A stretch of DNA of 64,000 bases from Ignavibacteria bacterium (GCA_036262055.1 DATAJP010000003.1:1-64000), one strand, 5' to 3'; positions 7,800-17,297 are shown, counted from the first letter of the stretch. Numbers and translations: made by a program. Notes: generated by a model not told the origin, from the sequence alone.

Positions 7800-8495
7800 A
7801 TGGAAATTCTTCAAATTATTATCTGGCCATTATTGGTTTTAATATTATTTATTATTTTTATTTTTCTTTTTTATAAACCTATTAAAAGTTTAATAACTAG
7901 AGTTAAAACAATCAAAGGTGGAAATTATGGTATAGAAACTATAGACTCCGTTGAAGAAAAAATAAAACTTCAGGAAAAAAGTGAATTACCTAATAAAATG
8001 ACAGATATTAGTCTAAGTGTTGATAAAGATGGCCTAAGTAAAATTTCTAAAAGTGAAGAATTAGAAAAAGTTTTAAATTTATTTAGTGACGAAACGAGAA
8101 GTTTCTTTCAAACTTCAATTCAAAATGAAACTGAATTAAATAGTATTTCTGATGATAAGGAAAAAATTGATACGTTATTTAAATATAGTGAAGTTGTTTA
8201 TATAAAATATCTTTTTGGAAATATTTATCAGGCAATCTTTGGAAGTCAAATAAAACTTTTGCGTCATTTAAACTCAGCTACTAATGAAACAATAGATTCA
8301 GTAAAGACATTCTATGATGAAGCCGTTTCTAAAAATCCTAATTTGAAATCTTATCCCTATGAAAATTATATTGAATTTTTATCAAATGTAGAATTAGTTA
8401 ATGTACTTAATAAGAAAATTTCCATAACAACTCGTGGAAGGGATTTTTTGAAATATGTAGTCGAAATGGGATTACCTGAAGTGAAATTTAATTAA
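7800..8495 (+). CDS. Unrecognised membrane-anchored protein
   Basis: This 231-residue protein has one N-terminal transmembrane helix (about 5-28, very rich in Ile/Leu/Phe). A charged soluble region follows, with possible coiled coil at about 50-130. The C-terminal stretch 'VNVLNKKISITTRGRDFLKYV' (about 198-222) has the look of a winged-helix wing and final helix. The gene is very AT-rich compared with the gene at 6107 and follows a repeat-laden spacer, so it may be an accessory gene. It sits 10 bases upstream of the next ORF. I do not recognise the family. Confidence 0.7.
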   Translation: MEILQIIIWPLLVLILFIIFIFLFYKPIKSLITRVKTIKGGNYGIETIDSVEEKIKLQEKSELPNKMTDISLSVDKDGLSKISKSEELEKVLNLFSDETRSFFQTSIQNETELNSISDDKEKIDTLFKYSEVVYIKYLFGNIYQAIFGSQIKLLRHLNSATNETIDSVKTFYDEAVSKNPNLKSYPYENYIEFLSNVELVNVLNKKISITTRGRDFLKYVVEMGLPEVKFN

Positions 8496-8505
8496 AACCA
8501 TTTCC

Positions 8506-9180
8506 ATGCTTGAAAATCTACCATTTTACATAAACATTTTATTCTTCCTCACGGTATTAGCAACGTTGCTGTTGTTCTTTAAAGGAACAAATTTAAATAA
8601 TATGGTGCTGGCGGTTTGTTTAGTATGGGTTTTCTTCCTTGGGTTTTTATCGTTCAACGGATTTTTCCTGATTTTATTTACAACTCCTCCGAGAATCATA
8701 TTCGCGGTTGCTCCGCCGATGCTTGCAATTATTTTATTGTTCGCGCTTCCCAAAGGCAGGGTATTGCTCGATTCGTTCGATGGAAAATGGCTGACGTATC
8801 TGCATACAGTCAGAATTCCTGTTGAAATAATTTTACTGCTGTTGTTTCTCAACGGACTTGTCCCGCAAATCATGACATTCGAAGGTCGTAACTTCGACAT
8901 TCTCGCAGGTGTAACCGCACCGCTTGTTGCATATTTCGGTTACACAAAACAAAAGCTCGGAAAAAGCTTTTTGATTTTCTGGAATGCAATCTGTCTCGTG
9001 TTGCTATTCAACATCATCATCAACTCCGCGCTTTCGACTCCAACTGATTTTCAGATGTTCGCATTCAACCAGCCGAACATTGGCGTTCTATATTTTCCAT
9101 TCATCTGGCTCCCTGCGTTCATCGTTCCGGTAGTTCTGCTATCACATTTAGTTTGCTTAAGGCAGCTTTTAAAAAAATAA
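8506..9180 (+). CDS. Unrecognised polytopic membrane protein
   Basis: This 224-residue protein is almost entirely hydrophobic, with about six to seven predicted transmembrane segments (around 7-26, 32-52, 60-80, 100-118, 128-145, 155-173, 193-215). No catalytic or transport motif is visible. It follows the previous gene by 10 bases, so they are probably cotranscribed, although their base composition differs. The function is unknown. Confidence 0.7.
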   Translation: MLENLPFYINILFFLTVLATLLLFFKGTNLNNMVLAVCLVWVFFLGFLSFNGFFLILFTTPPRIIFAVAPPMLAIILLFALPKGRVLLDSFDGKWLTYLHTVRIPVEIILLLLFLNGLVPQIMTFEGRNFDILAGVTAPLVAYFGYTKQKLGKSFLIFWNAICLVLLFNIIINSALSTPTDFQMFAFNQPNIGVLYFPFIWLPAFIVPVVLLSHLVCLRQLLKK

Positions 9181-9359
9181 AGCTGTTAATTATCAGGAAT
9201 TCATAGATTTGTCAAAATTTAATCATAGTCATACTACTTTGATTACAATGAAATACCTATTGCTTCATATAATTATTTCAAGTAAATTAGTGTGGATTTG
9301 CTTGTAAATTAAAGTAAATTTGCTTTTTTAAGTAAATATCAAAGCAAAGCGAATGTGAA

Positions 9360-9980
9360 ATGAGACTGGGGTTAGTCATATTTAGCTTAACACTCATATT
9401 AGGTACAATTTCATATTTATTCTGGCAAAATGAATTGAAATATACCCTGCCTACACCCGTGCCTGAAGGATATCATGAAGTCAAACCCGGTGAATTCATA
9501 TCTCTCTCCCAGGTCAAAAATGTCTCATATAATTTAGAAGAACTTTCAAAGGAAGATAAACCTGTCTTCGTTCATTTTTTCAATCCCGATTGTCCCTGTT
9601 CAAAGTTTAACATTCCTGAATTCAGAACTCTTGCCAAACAATATAAGGATAAAATAAAATTCGTAGCAGTTGCTCTCACAGATGAAAACTATACTGTTGA
9701 AGATATTCAGGATGACCTTAATCTGAACATCCCTGTTTTCTTTGATGAACAACTTGCGGAAATGTGCGGCGTTTATTCAACTCCACAGGCAGTCATTATA
9801 GATAAAAATCATAAATTGTATTACAGAGGAAATTATAACAGAAGCCGTTATTGCACAGACAAAAACACGAACTTTGCTTTAATGGCAATTGACTCTGTCT
9901 TAAACAATACACCAAACCCTGTATTCAGTGAAGCAGCATTAAAGAGCTACGGCTGTGAAATTCCAACATCGGATAATTAA
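9360..9980 (+). CDS. Membrane-anchored thioredoxin-fold protein with CPC motif
   Basis: This 206-residue protein has an N-terminal signal anchor (1-20). The thioredoxin fold at about 55-175 carries 'FFNPDCPCSKFN', a C-P-C redox motif rather than CXXC. It also has the cis-Pro-type block 'YSTPQAVII' and 'YYRGNYNRSRYCTD', with a further Cys near the C-terminus ('YGCEIP'). This pattern recurs in redoxin/DUF6436-like proteins of Gram-negative bacteria. Activity in the periplasm is likely. Reductase, isomerase or copper-chaperone roles are all possible. It lies 11 bases before the histidine kinase and may be cotranscribed. Confidence 0.75.
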   Translation: MRLGLVIFSLTLILGTISYLFWQNELKYTLPTPVPEGYHEVKPGEFISLSQVKNVSYNLEELSKEDKPVFVHFFNPDCPCSKFNIPEFRTLAKQYKDKIKFVAVALTDENYTVEDIQDDLNLNIPVFFDEQLAEMCGVYSTPQAVIIDKNHKLYYRGNYNRSRYCTDKNTNFALMAIDSVLNNTPNPVFSEAALKSYGCEIPTSDN

Positions 9981-9991
9981 ACATACACTAA

Positions 9992-12130
9992 ATGGAAAAT
10001 ACCATACAAGCAAAGTACACGCAGGAGTTTTTACTCCAGATAAAGAAAAAAGCCGATATGCTGGTGAATTATTTTTTAATCAGTTATTTCGTTATCGGTT
10101 TAATACTTGCGTTTTATTATGATACGTGGCTCATAGCAATAGGGGTCGGAGGCTTGTCGCTTGTTGCGTATTATATAACTAAAATTGCATTGCCGAACTC
10201 CACTTTGTATCAGTATGTACTTAGCACGATACTGGGATTTTACATGGCGCAGTTTATTTATCAGATGCACGGATTGTTTGAAATGCATTTCTTTGCTTTT
10301 ATCGGAAGTGCGATTCTTATTTTATACCAAAACTGGAAGCTCCAGATTCCGCTTGCGCTTGTGGTTGTCATTCACCACGCAGTTTTCGGCTATCTGCAAT
10401 ATACCGGTTATGAACAGATTTATTTTACACAGCTTGAATATATGACTTTGCAGACGTTTGTAATTCACGGAATACTTGCTACAGCAGTATTTGTGTTGTG
10501 CGGGTACTGGGCTTATTATCTTAAAAACACAAGTCTTGAACATATAAGACAAAGCTTTGAAATCGGCAAGCTTCAGGAAGCTGAAAAACAAAAAGAAGCT
10601 TTGCTTGAAATGAGTGAAGATTTAAAAGCCAGCAATGAGAGATTAAAGGAAGCTCATCGTATTGCAACAATCGGAAATTGGGAATATTGCATGAACACCG
10701 ATAAGTTTTTATGGTCGGATGAAATGTCGAGGATATTCGGACGCAGAACAGATATGAATACAACAAGGTATGAGATATTTTACAACATGATTCATCCCGA
10801 TGATAAAGAAGAAGTTATGCAATTGATTCTTAAATGCATAATGAAGAGCGAGCCGTTTACTCACGAATGCAGAATTCATACAAACAGAGCTGCGTCAAAG
10901 ATTATAAATATTCAGGGCAAACCGGTTTTTGATAATGAGATTCCTAAAGTGATTGGAATTATTCAGGATATCACCGAACGAAAAATGCATGAAGAATCAC
11001 TGAAAAAATCTGAAGCGAACCTTAATACTATTTTTAACAATACCGATACCGCATATATATTACTTGACCCTGAGTTCAGGCTTGTTTCGTTCAATGAACC
11101 TGCACAGAAATTTGCTTATAAACAGCTTCACCGCGCGCTTACAGAAAGCGATTATTTCATTGAGTATTTTAACAAGAGCCAGCAAGCAACGTTAGTGGCA
11201 ACTCTTGAGAATGTATTGAATGGAAATACGGTTGATTATGATTTAAGCTATCATAAAGGCAACATCGAGATTTGGTATAATGCGCAATATTTTCCGATCA
11301 TTACAAAAGAAAAGATTTTTGGAATAGTTTTAAAACTTACAGACATAACAAAACGTAAACAAGATGAATTAGAACGAGCAAAGATTACTGAAGATTTGAT
11401 TCAGCATAACAAAGACCTTGAGCAGTTCGGATACATTGTTTCGCATAATCTTCGCGCTCCTGTTGCGAACATAAAAGGAACGGCAGATGTGCTAACTGAT
11501 TTAAACCTTGATGAAGAAGAACGCCAGATGATTATCGATGACCTTTCGACTTCAGTTAAAAAACTTGATGAAGTCATACTTGATTTGAATAACATATTAT
11601 TGATTAAAAAAGAATCTGCACAGGAAAACGAGCTTGTGAAATTCTCAAGCATAATCAAAGACGTAACAATGAGCATAGGTAACTTAATAAACCCGGATAG
11701 TGTTGAGATAAAATCAGATTTCAGAGAAATAGATGAAATGATGACTTTGAAGAGTTACATGTACAGCATATTTTACAATCTTATTTCAAACAGTATTAAA
11801 TATAAGAAACCGCACGTGCCTTGCCTGATAGAAATAAAAAGCTATAAAAAAGATGAAAAAATTCGTCTTATATTTAAGGACAACGGTTTGGGAATGGACT
11901 TAGATAAAAAGAGCTCAATGGTTTTTGGATTATATAAAAGATTCCATAATCATGTTGAAGGAAAAGGCATAGGATTATTTATGGTAAAAACTCAGGTTGA
12001 ATCTCTTAAGGGAACAATTTTTGTTAAAAGCGAAGTTAACGTTGGAACGGAATTTATTATTGATTTTAATAAGGACTCTCAAAAACAAGAAAAAACAGTT
12101 TTGATTAACGAACCAGTTAATAGTATATGA
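9992..12130 (+). CDS. PAS-domain sensor histidine kinase
   Basis: This 712-residue inner-membrane sensor has five to six N-terminal transmembrane helices (about 25-180). A coiled coil (190-222) and two PAS/PAC units (about 222-332, ending 'IIQDITERK', and 338-458, ending 'LKLTDITKRK') follow. The dimerisation/phosphoacceptor helix has His485 in 'YIVSHNLRAPVANI'. The HATPase domain has N-box 'IFYNLISNSIKY', 'DNGLGM' and 'GKGIGLFMV'. The 'SHNLRAP' form is typical of Bacteroidota kinases related to phytochrome-type sensors. The stop overlaps the start of the response regulator (ATGA), so they form a cognate pair. The signal is unknown. Confidence 0.92.
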   Translation: MENTIQAKYTQEFLLQIKKKADMLVNYFLISYFVIGLILAFYYDTWLIAIGVGGLSLVAYYITKIALPNSTLYQYVLSTILGFYMAQFIYQMHGLFEMHFFAFIGSAILILYQNWKLQIPLALVVVIHHAVFGYLQYTGYEQIYFTQLEYMTLQTFVIHGILATAVFVLCGYWAYYLKNTSLEHIRQSFEIGKLQEAEKQKEALLEMSEDLKASNERLKEAHRIATIGNWEYCMNTDKFLWSDEMSRIFGRRTDMNTTRYEIFYNMIHPDDKEEVMQLILKCIMKSEPFTHECRIHTNRAASKIINIQGKPVFDNEIPKVIGIIQDITERKMHEESLKKSEANLNTIFNNTDTAYILLDPEFRLVSFNEPAQKFAYKQLHRALTESDYFIEYFNKSQQATLVATLENVLNGNTVDYDLSYHKGNIEIWYNAQYFPIITKEKIFGIVLKLTDITKRKQDELERAKITEDLIQHNKDLEQFGYIVSHNLRAPVANIKGTADVLTDLNLDEEERQMIIDDLSTSVKKLDEVILDLNNILLIKKESAQENELVKFSSIIKDVTMSIGNLINPDSVEIKSDFREIDEMMTLKSYMYSIFYNLISNSIKYKKPHVPCLIEIKSYKKDEKIRLIFKDNGLGMDLDKKSSMVFGLYKRFHNHVEGKGIGLFMVKTQVESLKGTIFVKSEVNVGTEFIIDFNKDSQKQEKTVLINEPVNSI

Positions 12131-12549
12131 ATTCACAATATAGGTTTATGCCGCAAAGAACAGATTTCATAATAATAGATGATGACCCGATAAACAATAA
12201 GCTTTGTCATCTCAGCATAAAGAAAACTATTCCTGAGGCATACATACGCACGTTTACAAACCCGGAAGAAGGCTTAAAGTATCTGGAAGAAGTTTTTTCC
12301 GTTGCTGAAAAAAATAATACTATACTTTACTTGGATATTAACATGCCGGAAATGAACGGGTGGGAGTTTATGGAAGAATTTGAAAAATTTAATCCTGAAG
12401 TTAGAAATCTTGTTAAGGTTTATATACTTTCATCTTCGGTAAATCCTCACGATAAAGATAAAGCAAAAACTAATCAAAACATAACAGATTATATTATAAA
12501 ACCACTTACCACTGACGCTATTCGCGAAAACGTTAATTCATTGGATTAA
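12127..12549 (+). CDS. Single-domain response regulator
   Basis: This 140-residue receiver has no output domain. The acidic pocket is 'IIDDDP' (17-21), the phosphoacceptor is Asp70 in 'LYLDINMPEMNGWEF', the switch residues are in 'ILSSS', and the conserved Lys is in 'YIIKPLT'. Proteins of this kind relay phosphate to another protein or act by protein-protein contact. The start overlaps the stop of the histidine kinase gene, which identifies its partner. Confidence 0.92.
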   Translation: MNSQYRFMPQRTDFIIIDDDPINNKLCHLSIKKTIPEAYIRTFTNPEEGLKYLEEVFSVAEKNNTILYLDINMPEMNGWEFMEEFEKFNPEVRNLVKVYILSSSVNPHDKDKAKTNQNITDYIIKPLTTDAIRENVNSLD

Positions 12550-12608
12550 CTATCCTGAAATAAAATTTCATTTTAAATAAAATTTAGTGCAATTATATAC
12601 GACTATAA

Positions 12609-12624
12609 GTCAAATATACTTGAC
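12609..12624. promoter_or_regulatory. Candidate operator (GTCAA-N6-TTGAC dyad)
   Basis: A 16-base dyad GTCAAATATACTTGAC lies 44 bases upstream of the membrane protein gene. Its right half (TTGACA) could also serve as a -35 element. The small HTH protein encoded two genes downstream is the obvious candidate binder. Both assignments are inference. Confidence 0.4.
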
Positions 12625-12667
12625 ATTTAGCTATGTTCTATTTACTTTTAAATAAAAAATCAAAAGT

Positions 12668-13078
12668 ATGAACAACATCAACTTTGAAACACTAAATAGA
12701 ACAGCCATTAAAAAACGAATGCTGATACCGGTAATTACATGGGTTGTAATTTACATTATATGCCGAACTGTTTTAAAAGAATTTGCGGCAGGTAATCCAA
12801 CCGGTCTCATAATTGCCTTGCTGCCATCAGCTGCTTTTGTATGGGTAATTATTAGTTTTATTAAAAATGTAAGTCTTATGGATGAACTTCAACGCCGGAT
12901 TTATCTTGAGGCATCTGCAATTGCTTTTGCGCTCGGATTACTTTTAATTATGACTTTGGGAATGATAAGTCTTGTTATCACGCTTAATAAAGAGGATTGG
13001 GACTACCGGCACCTCATTCCATTTATGTTTGTGTTTTATTTTATAGGTCTTGCGATAACAAGAAAAAAATATTCCTGA
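12668..13078 (+). CDS. Small four-helix membrane protein paired with an HTH regulator
   Basis: This 136-residue protein has four predicted transmembrane segments (about 18-38, 47-68, 80-103, 115-130). The loop 'MDELQRRIYLEA' after the second helix is characteristic of a small membrane family found next to short XRE regulators in many bacteria. The role of the family is not known. The next gene starts 4 bases after this one stops, so they form an operon. Confidence 0.75.
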   Translation: MNNINFETLNRTAIKKRMLIPVITWVVIYIICRTVLKEFAAGNPTGLIIALLPSAAFVWVIISFIKNVSLMDELQRRIYLEASAIAFALGLLLIMTLGMISLVITLNKEDWDYRHLIPFMFVFYFIGLAITRKKYS

Positions 13079-13082
13079 CTAA

Positions 13083-13283
13083 ATGAAAAACACAATAAAA
13101 GTTGAACGCGCAAAAAAAAATTGGACTCAGGCAGAGCTTGCGGAAAAAATAAAAGTCTCACGTCAGGCAGTAAATTCAATTGAAACAGGGAAGTTTATTC
13201 CATCAACATTGCTTGCATTAAAAATGGCAAAGGTTTTCGAAACACCGGTTGAAGAAATTTTTATTCTTGAAGAAAGCGATTGA
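13083..13283 (+). CDS. XRE-family helix-turn-helix regulator (short)
   Basis: This 66-residue protein is a single HTH_3 domain. The helices are 'WTQAELAEKIKVSRQAVNSIE' (split, about 14-34) followed by 'PSTLLALKMAKVFETPVEEIF'. This is the compact form often encoded beside small membrane proteins. It probably regulates its own two-gene operon through the dyad at 12609-12624, which is inference from position. Confidence 0.9.
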   Translation: MKNTIKVERAKKNWTQAELAEKIKVSRQAVNSIETGKFIPSTLLALKMAKVFETPVEEIFILEESD

Positions 13284-13335
13284 AATAAACTATAAATGTA
13301 ACTGTTATGTTTTAAAAATAAATTTATGTTAATTA

Positions 13336-14544
13336 ATGGCTAAATTAAAGCGAACATTAGGGCTTGGTGAATGCATATTTTTTGGAGTCGGATCGATTTT
13401 AGGTGCGGGCATATATACTTTAATAGGAAAAGTTGCCGGCTGGTCAGGAAATTTAACCTGGCTTGCCTTTGGAATCGCTTCAGTCACTGCATTATTTACT
13501 GCATTCTCATATGCCGAGTTAAGTTCGATGCTTCCTAAAGCAGGTGGTGAATATGTTTATGCAAGAAAAGCTTTCGGGAAAAAGACGGGATTAATTCTTG
13601 GTTTCCTGATTTCAACAAACGGAATAATAAGCGGTGCAACAGTTTCAGTGGGTTTTGCCGGATACTTGCTTGCACTCATTGGAATTGATTTGCTTATGGG
13701 GTCTCTCTCTATAATAATTATAATTTTTTTAGTTAATGCTTCAGGCATAAGGGAATCTTCGTTCCTAAATATTATATTTACAGTGATTGAATTTAGCGGA
13801 CTGGTTTTTGTTATCTACTCCGCAATTCCTTCTATAGGGAGTGTGAATTATTTCGGATTTTCATCCAATGGTCTAAACGGGCTTTTTGCAGGCTCGGCTC
13901 TCGCTTTTTTTGCTTACTTAGGATTTGAAGAAATAGTAAAGCTATCGGAAGAAACTAAAAATCCCACCAAAAATATTCCAAAGGCATTATTTCTTGCAGG
14001 GGCAATTGTTTTTGCAATTTATACTTTAGTTGCAATTTCTGTTGTGAGTGTTCTTCCTTCAGAAGAACTTGGTGCATCGGAAAGTCCTCTTGCTGATGTA
14101 ATCTTCACATCATACGGACAAACAGGTGTCATAATCATCTCAATTGTAGCATTATTTTCTACTTCAAATACAATCTTATCTAATATGCTCGGGAGTTCGA
14201 GGGTTTTGCTTAATATGTCACAGGAAACTAAAGCTTTAAAACGTTTCGCTTATATCTCAAAAACCAGGAATACTCCTGTCAGCGCTCTTATTTTGGTTCT
14301 GATTGTAATGTGCGGGTTTGCATTGATAGGAAATATCGAGACAATTGCCCGCATTGCGAATATTTTTATTTATGCAACGTTTTTAATCGTTAATGTTTCG
14401 GTGATAGTATTAAGAATTAATCACCCGCGAATCGAACGTCCGAATAAAATCCCGTTCAGTGTTAAAAACATACCCGTAATCAGTGTTTTTGGAATTGTAT
14501 TAATTCTTGTTTTATTTTTCTACAACATTTCAAATTTGCTGTAA
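13336..14544 (+). CDS. APC-superfamily amino acid permease
   Basis: This 402-residue inner-membrane transporter has about twelve helices. The first helix holds the unwound substrate site 'GVGSILGAGIYTLIG' (about 18-32), the APC consensus. 'SYAELSSMLPKAGGEYVYARKAFG' follows helix 2, and 'AFFAYLGFEEIVKLSEETKNP' marks helix 6 and the following loop. The length is at the lower end for the family. The substrate is probably an amino acid, exchanged or taken up with protons. The gene stands alone. Confidence 0.9.
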   Translation: MAKLKRTLGLGECIFFGVGSILGAGIYTLIGKVAGWSGNLTWLAFGIASVTALFTAFSYAELSSMLPKAGGEYVYARKAFGKKTGLILGFLISTNGIISGATVSVGFAGYLLALIGIDLLMGSLSIIIIIFLVNASGIRESSFLNIIFTVIEFSGLVFVIYSAIPSIGSVNYFGFSSNGLNGLFAGSALAFFAYLGFEEIVKLSEETKNPTKNIPKALFLAGAIVFAIYTLVAISVVSVLPSEELGASESPLADVIFTSYGQTGVIIISIVALFSTSNTILSNMLGSSRVLLNMSQETKALKRFAYISKTRNTPVSALILVLIVMCGFALIGNIETIARIANIFIYATFLIVNVSVIVLRINHPRIERPNKIPFSVKNIPVISVFGIVLILVLFFYNISNLL

Positions 14545-14619
14545 TCTGAATCATCTGAGTTGTTGCATTCAAAAATTAATTTCTTTAACTTAATTCATCC
14601 CGCAAATTAAAATCCAAAT

Positions 14620-15162
14620 ATGAAATTAAAATTTCTTGCACTACTTTTGCTGTTTATTGCAAATATCTCTTTTGCACAGGATAATAACTCAGGAATTATT
14701 TATGGAGAAAACCACGCATATTCATTAACAGCACCCAAAGGATGGGTTCTTGATAATGAATCGGGAGTGGATCAAGGAATCCATGCGGTGTTTTATCCAG
14801 TTGGTTCAAGCTGGGCAAATGGAACGACTGTTATGTACGCAAATTTTGCAACTTATGTAAAAGGGCAAAATAATGTTGATGAGTTAATAAGTTATGATAC
14901 TTCCAAGTTCAGAGAACAATCACCCGATTTGAAAATTGTCTTACAAAAAGATATTGCTCTTAAAGATGGTAAAATTGCAAAAGTTCTTAGTTTCTCAAAT
15001 GATAAAGATGATAATACGGAAGCTGTTGCTTACATTCCGGGCGCAACTGGAACCGTTTTGATCATAATTACTTCACGTGATAAAGACGAATATGAAAAAT
15101 ATTATCCAAAGTTTGAAGAATTGATAAAGTCATACTTCTGGATTGCAGATAAATTTAAATGA
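14620..15162 (+). CDS. Secreted protein of unknown function
   Basis: This 180-residue protein has a clear signal peptide (1-19, 'NISFAQ'). The mature domain begins 'YGENHAYSLTAPKGWVLDNE', an arrangement seen in small periplasmic beta-rich domains (PsbP/DUF1795-like: a 'y.l..P.gW' opening and a later 'vvli...r' strand). No catalytic motif is visible. It could be a substrate-binding or chaperone-like domain. It is followed closely by a GNAT gene. Confidence 0.65.
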   Translation: MKLKFLALLLLFIANISFAQDNNSGIIYGENHAYSLTAPKGWVLDNESGVDQGIHAVFYPVGSSWANGTTVMYANFATYVKGQNNVDELISYDTSKFREQSPDLKIVLQKDIALKDGKIAKVLSFSNDKDDNTEAVAYIPGATGTVLIIITSRDKDEYEKYYPKFEELIKSYFWIADKFK

Positions 15163-15192
15163 AAAGAAAAAGAATAGTCGTATTATTATCTG

Positions 15193-15696
15193 ATGCCGCG
15201 AATATTAAATCTTGAAGACATTTTAATCCGAACCGAAGTGAAACCGGGCGACATTGGTTATATAATTCATCTTCATGGCGACATGTATAAGAAAGAATAT
15301 AATTACGGAATTGAATTTGAGGTATATGTTGCCGAAGGTCTGGTTGAATTTTATCGCAAATATAACAAAGAGTATGATAAAGTATGGATTTGTGAACATC
15401 AGAACAAAATAATCGGATTTCTTCTATCAGAGCATCGGGGTGATGCGGCGCAGTTCAGATATTTCATAATACTTCCCGAATATAGAGGTATTGGCTTGGG
15501 GAATAAACTGATGGAGTTATTTTTACAGCACATTAAAAATAAAAATTATAAATCCGCATATCTCTGGACAACCAAAGAACTTGTAACTGCTTCACATCTC
15601 TACAAAAAATATGGATTTGAGCTCTCCGAAGAAAAAAAATCAGACGCTTTCGGTAAATTTGTAATAGAGCAGCGTTATCATCTGCATCTAAGTTAA
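15193..15696 (+). CDS. GNAT-family N-acetyltransferase
   Basis: This 167-residue protein resembles the acetyltransferase half of MarR-GNAT fusions ('IRTEVKPGDIGYIIHLHGDMYKKEY'). The acetyl-CoA binding motif A is 'ILPEYRGIGLGNKLMELF' (about 97-114), followed by 'YLWTTKELVTASHLYKKYGF', the usual motif B. No clear Shine-Dalgarno precedes the chosen ATG, but the conserved start region makes it the best choice. The acceptor substrate is unknown. Confidence 0.85.
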   Translation: MPRILNLEDILIRTEVKPGDIGYIIHLHGDMYKKEYNYGIEFEVYVAEGLVEFYRKYNKEYDKVWICEHQNKIIGFLLSEHRGDAAQFRYFIILPEYRGIGLGNKLMELFLQHIKNKNYKSAYLWTTKELVTASHLYKKYGFELSEEKKSDAFGKFVIEQRYHLHLS

Positions 15697-15774
15697 TGTT
15701 AAATTTTAATTAACTCATTTAATCGCCTTAAATTAGCAAAATAATTGTCATATTTTTCTCTGATATATAAATAA

Positions 15775-16557
15775 ATGCTGAAAAAGAAAAAGCAAGAAAA
15801 ATATTTTAATAGACATTGGGAGGCGATGTTTACTCATTTATATAATTTTTGTGTTGCTGAAAATCCTGAGGAACTTCATAAACTCAGAGTTGAAATAAAA
15901 AAATTGGAAGCTCTATTTATGCTTTTAAAAGAATGCAGCTGGAATAATTATGATGATAAAAGATTCAGAAAAAAATTTATGTCTGTAAAAAAGATTTTTA
16001 AAAATGCAGGAAGGATAAGAAATGCACATATAAATCTTCAGTTGCTCGATAAATTTAAGACCGAAAATTCTGATTTCAAAGATAAACAAAAGACAATTTT
16101 ACAAGAACAATCGAGTAAATTTTGCAATGATATGATTTTTTATGCAGATAAAATTAGCAAAAATCATAAATCATTGATGAAATTACTATATGATGCTGAA
16201 AGCAAAAAGATTTTGGATTTATATAAAAAACAGTTGAAAAAAATAAATAAAATTTTCAAAAGCTATAAGAAACCGGCAGAGTTACATAAATCAAGGAAAA
16301 ACATAAAACAATTGCTTTATGTTTATTCGATTTTAAATAAACCGTTTATAAAAAAAATTAAACTGAATGCCAAATATTTTGATAATCTGCAGGAGATTAT
16401 TGGTAAATGGCACGATACTGAAATCACTATTGATTTATTAACTTCAACCGGGTTTTCAGATTCAGCTGTGATGAATGATTTAAAGAAACAGAGTAAGGAT
16501 TATATTAAAAAAATAGATTCAAACACTGTTAATTTTCTTAAGAAAGCTGTTTTATAG
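15775..16557 (+). CDS. CHAD domain protein
   Basis: This 260-residue, Lys-rich, all-helical protein has the two repeated CHAD signatures: 'EELHKLRVEIKKLEAL' (about 34-49) and 'ELHKSRKNIKQLLYVY' (about 169-184). The conserved 'IIGKWHDTEI' follows. CHAD domains bind inorganic polyphosphate through conserved basic residues and His. No CYTH triphosphatase domain is fused or adjacent, so it is the stand-alone form. A link to polyphosphate granules is plausible but cannot be shown here. Confidence 0.88.
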   Translation: MLKKKKQEKYFNRHWEAMFTHLYNFCVAENPEELHKLRVEIKKLEALFMLLKECSWNNYDDKRFRKKFMSVKKIFKNAGRIRNAHINLQLLDKFKTENSDFKDKQKTILQEQSSKFCNDMIFYADKISKNHKSLMKLLYDAESKKILDLYKKQLKKINKIFKSYKKPAELHKSRKNIKQLLYVYSILNKPFIKKIKLNAKYFDNLQEIIGKWHDTEITIDLLTSTGFSDSAVMNDLKKQSKDYIKKIDSNTVNFLKKAVL

Positions 16558-16636
16558 ATTTTTTTAAAATAATTTGAGTTGAGTTTATAAGTCCCTCTTA
16601 ATATATTTATTAAATTAAAATCAAAAACTAAATCTT

Positions 16637-17080
16637 ATGGCAGTAAAATATCAACCGGATATGTTTCACACAGTTACTCCTTTTCTCGTGGTAAAAGATG
16701 CCGCAGGAGTAATGGAATTTGCAAAAAAAGTTTTTAATGCAGAAGAAATTATGAGAATGGCTATGCCCGATGGCACGGTTGCTCATGGAGAAATAAAGAT
16801 AGGTGATTCGATAATTATGCTTGGTGAAGCAGGCGGACCATATCAGCCTTTGCCGGCAATGTTGTATGTATACGTTAAGGATGTAGATGCTGTTTATAAA
16901 AAAGCTTTGGAGGCAGGCGCAGAGTCAATGCAGGAACCAAAAGACCAGTTCTATGGAGACCGCAGTGGAGGAGTTAAAGACAAAGCAGGGATTCAATGGT
17001 ATATATCAACACATATCGAAGATGTTTCTCCCGAAGAATTGAAACGCCGTTCAGATGAAATGATGAAACAGGGAAACTAA
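16637..17080 (+). CDS. PhnB-like VOC family protein
   Basis: This 147-residue protein contains one VOC module with the PhnB/YdhR-type order: 'VTPFLVVKDAAGVMEFAKKVF' (about 13-33), 'GEIKIGDSIIMLGE', 'VYVKDVDAVYKKALEAGA' and 'FYGDRSGGVKDKAGIQWYIST'. Family members are often annotated as glyoxalases, but most have no proven activity. The next small membrane protein starts 13 bases downstream. Confidence 0.88.
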   Translation: MAVKYQPDMFHTVTPFLVVKDAAGVMEFAKKVFNAEEIMRMAMPDGTVAHGEIKIGDSIIMLGEAGGPYQPLPAMLYVYVKDVDAVYKKALEAGAESMQEPKDQFYGDRSGGVKDKAGIQWYISTHIEDVSPEELKRRSDEMMKQGN

Positions 17081-17093
17081 AATTTTCGTATAA

Positions 17094-17297
17094 ATGTATA
17101 TGAAAAAATTAAATTCATTTTACATCATTGGGACAACAGGAATTATAATCACGGCAATACTTCAAATGTTTCTTGCTTTGTTATTAAATGTTGAAGAAAC
17201 TTTTAATTCTTTTATGCCTTTATATTTGGTATGGTTAACCTTCCTGACTATTGGGACTGCACAGCTATTTAAAACTGCGAAAATTTCCAAAAAATAA
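17094..17297 (+). CDS. Small two-helix membrane protein
   Basis: This 67-residue protein has transmembrane segments at about 10-31 and 41-58. The second Met (17100) is an equally good start. The family is not recognised. It is probably cotranscribed with the PhnB-like gene. Its stop lies one base before the stop of the convergent small gene on the opposite strand. Confidence 0.6.
   Translation: MYMKKLNSFYIIGTTGIIITAILQMFLALLLNVEETFNSFMPLYLVWLTFLTIGTAQLFKTAKISKK

Noticed and set aside
15160-15216. Short ORF of 18 codons (MKRKRIVVLL and on) before the GNAT gene
   Set aside because: It overlaps both neighbours, has no conserved pattern and no good ribosome-binding site.
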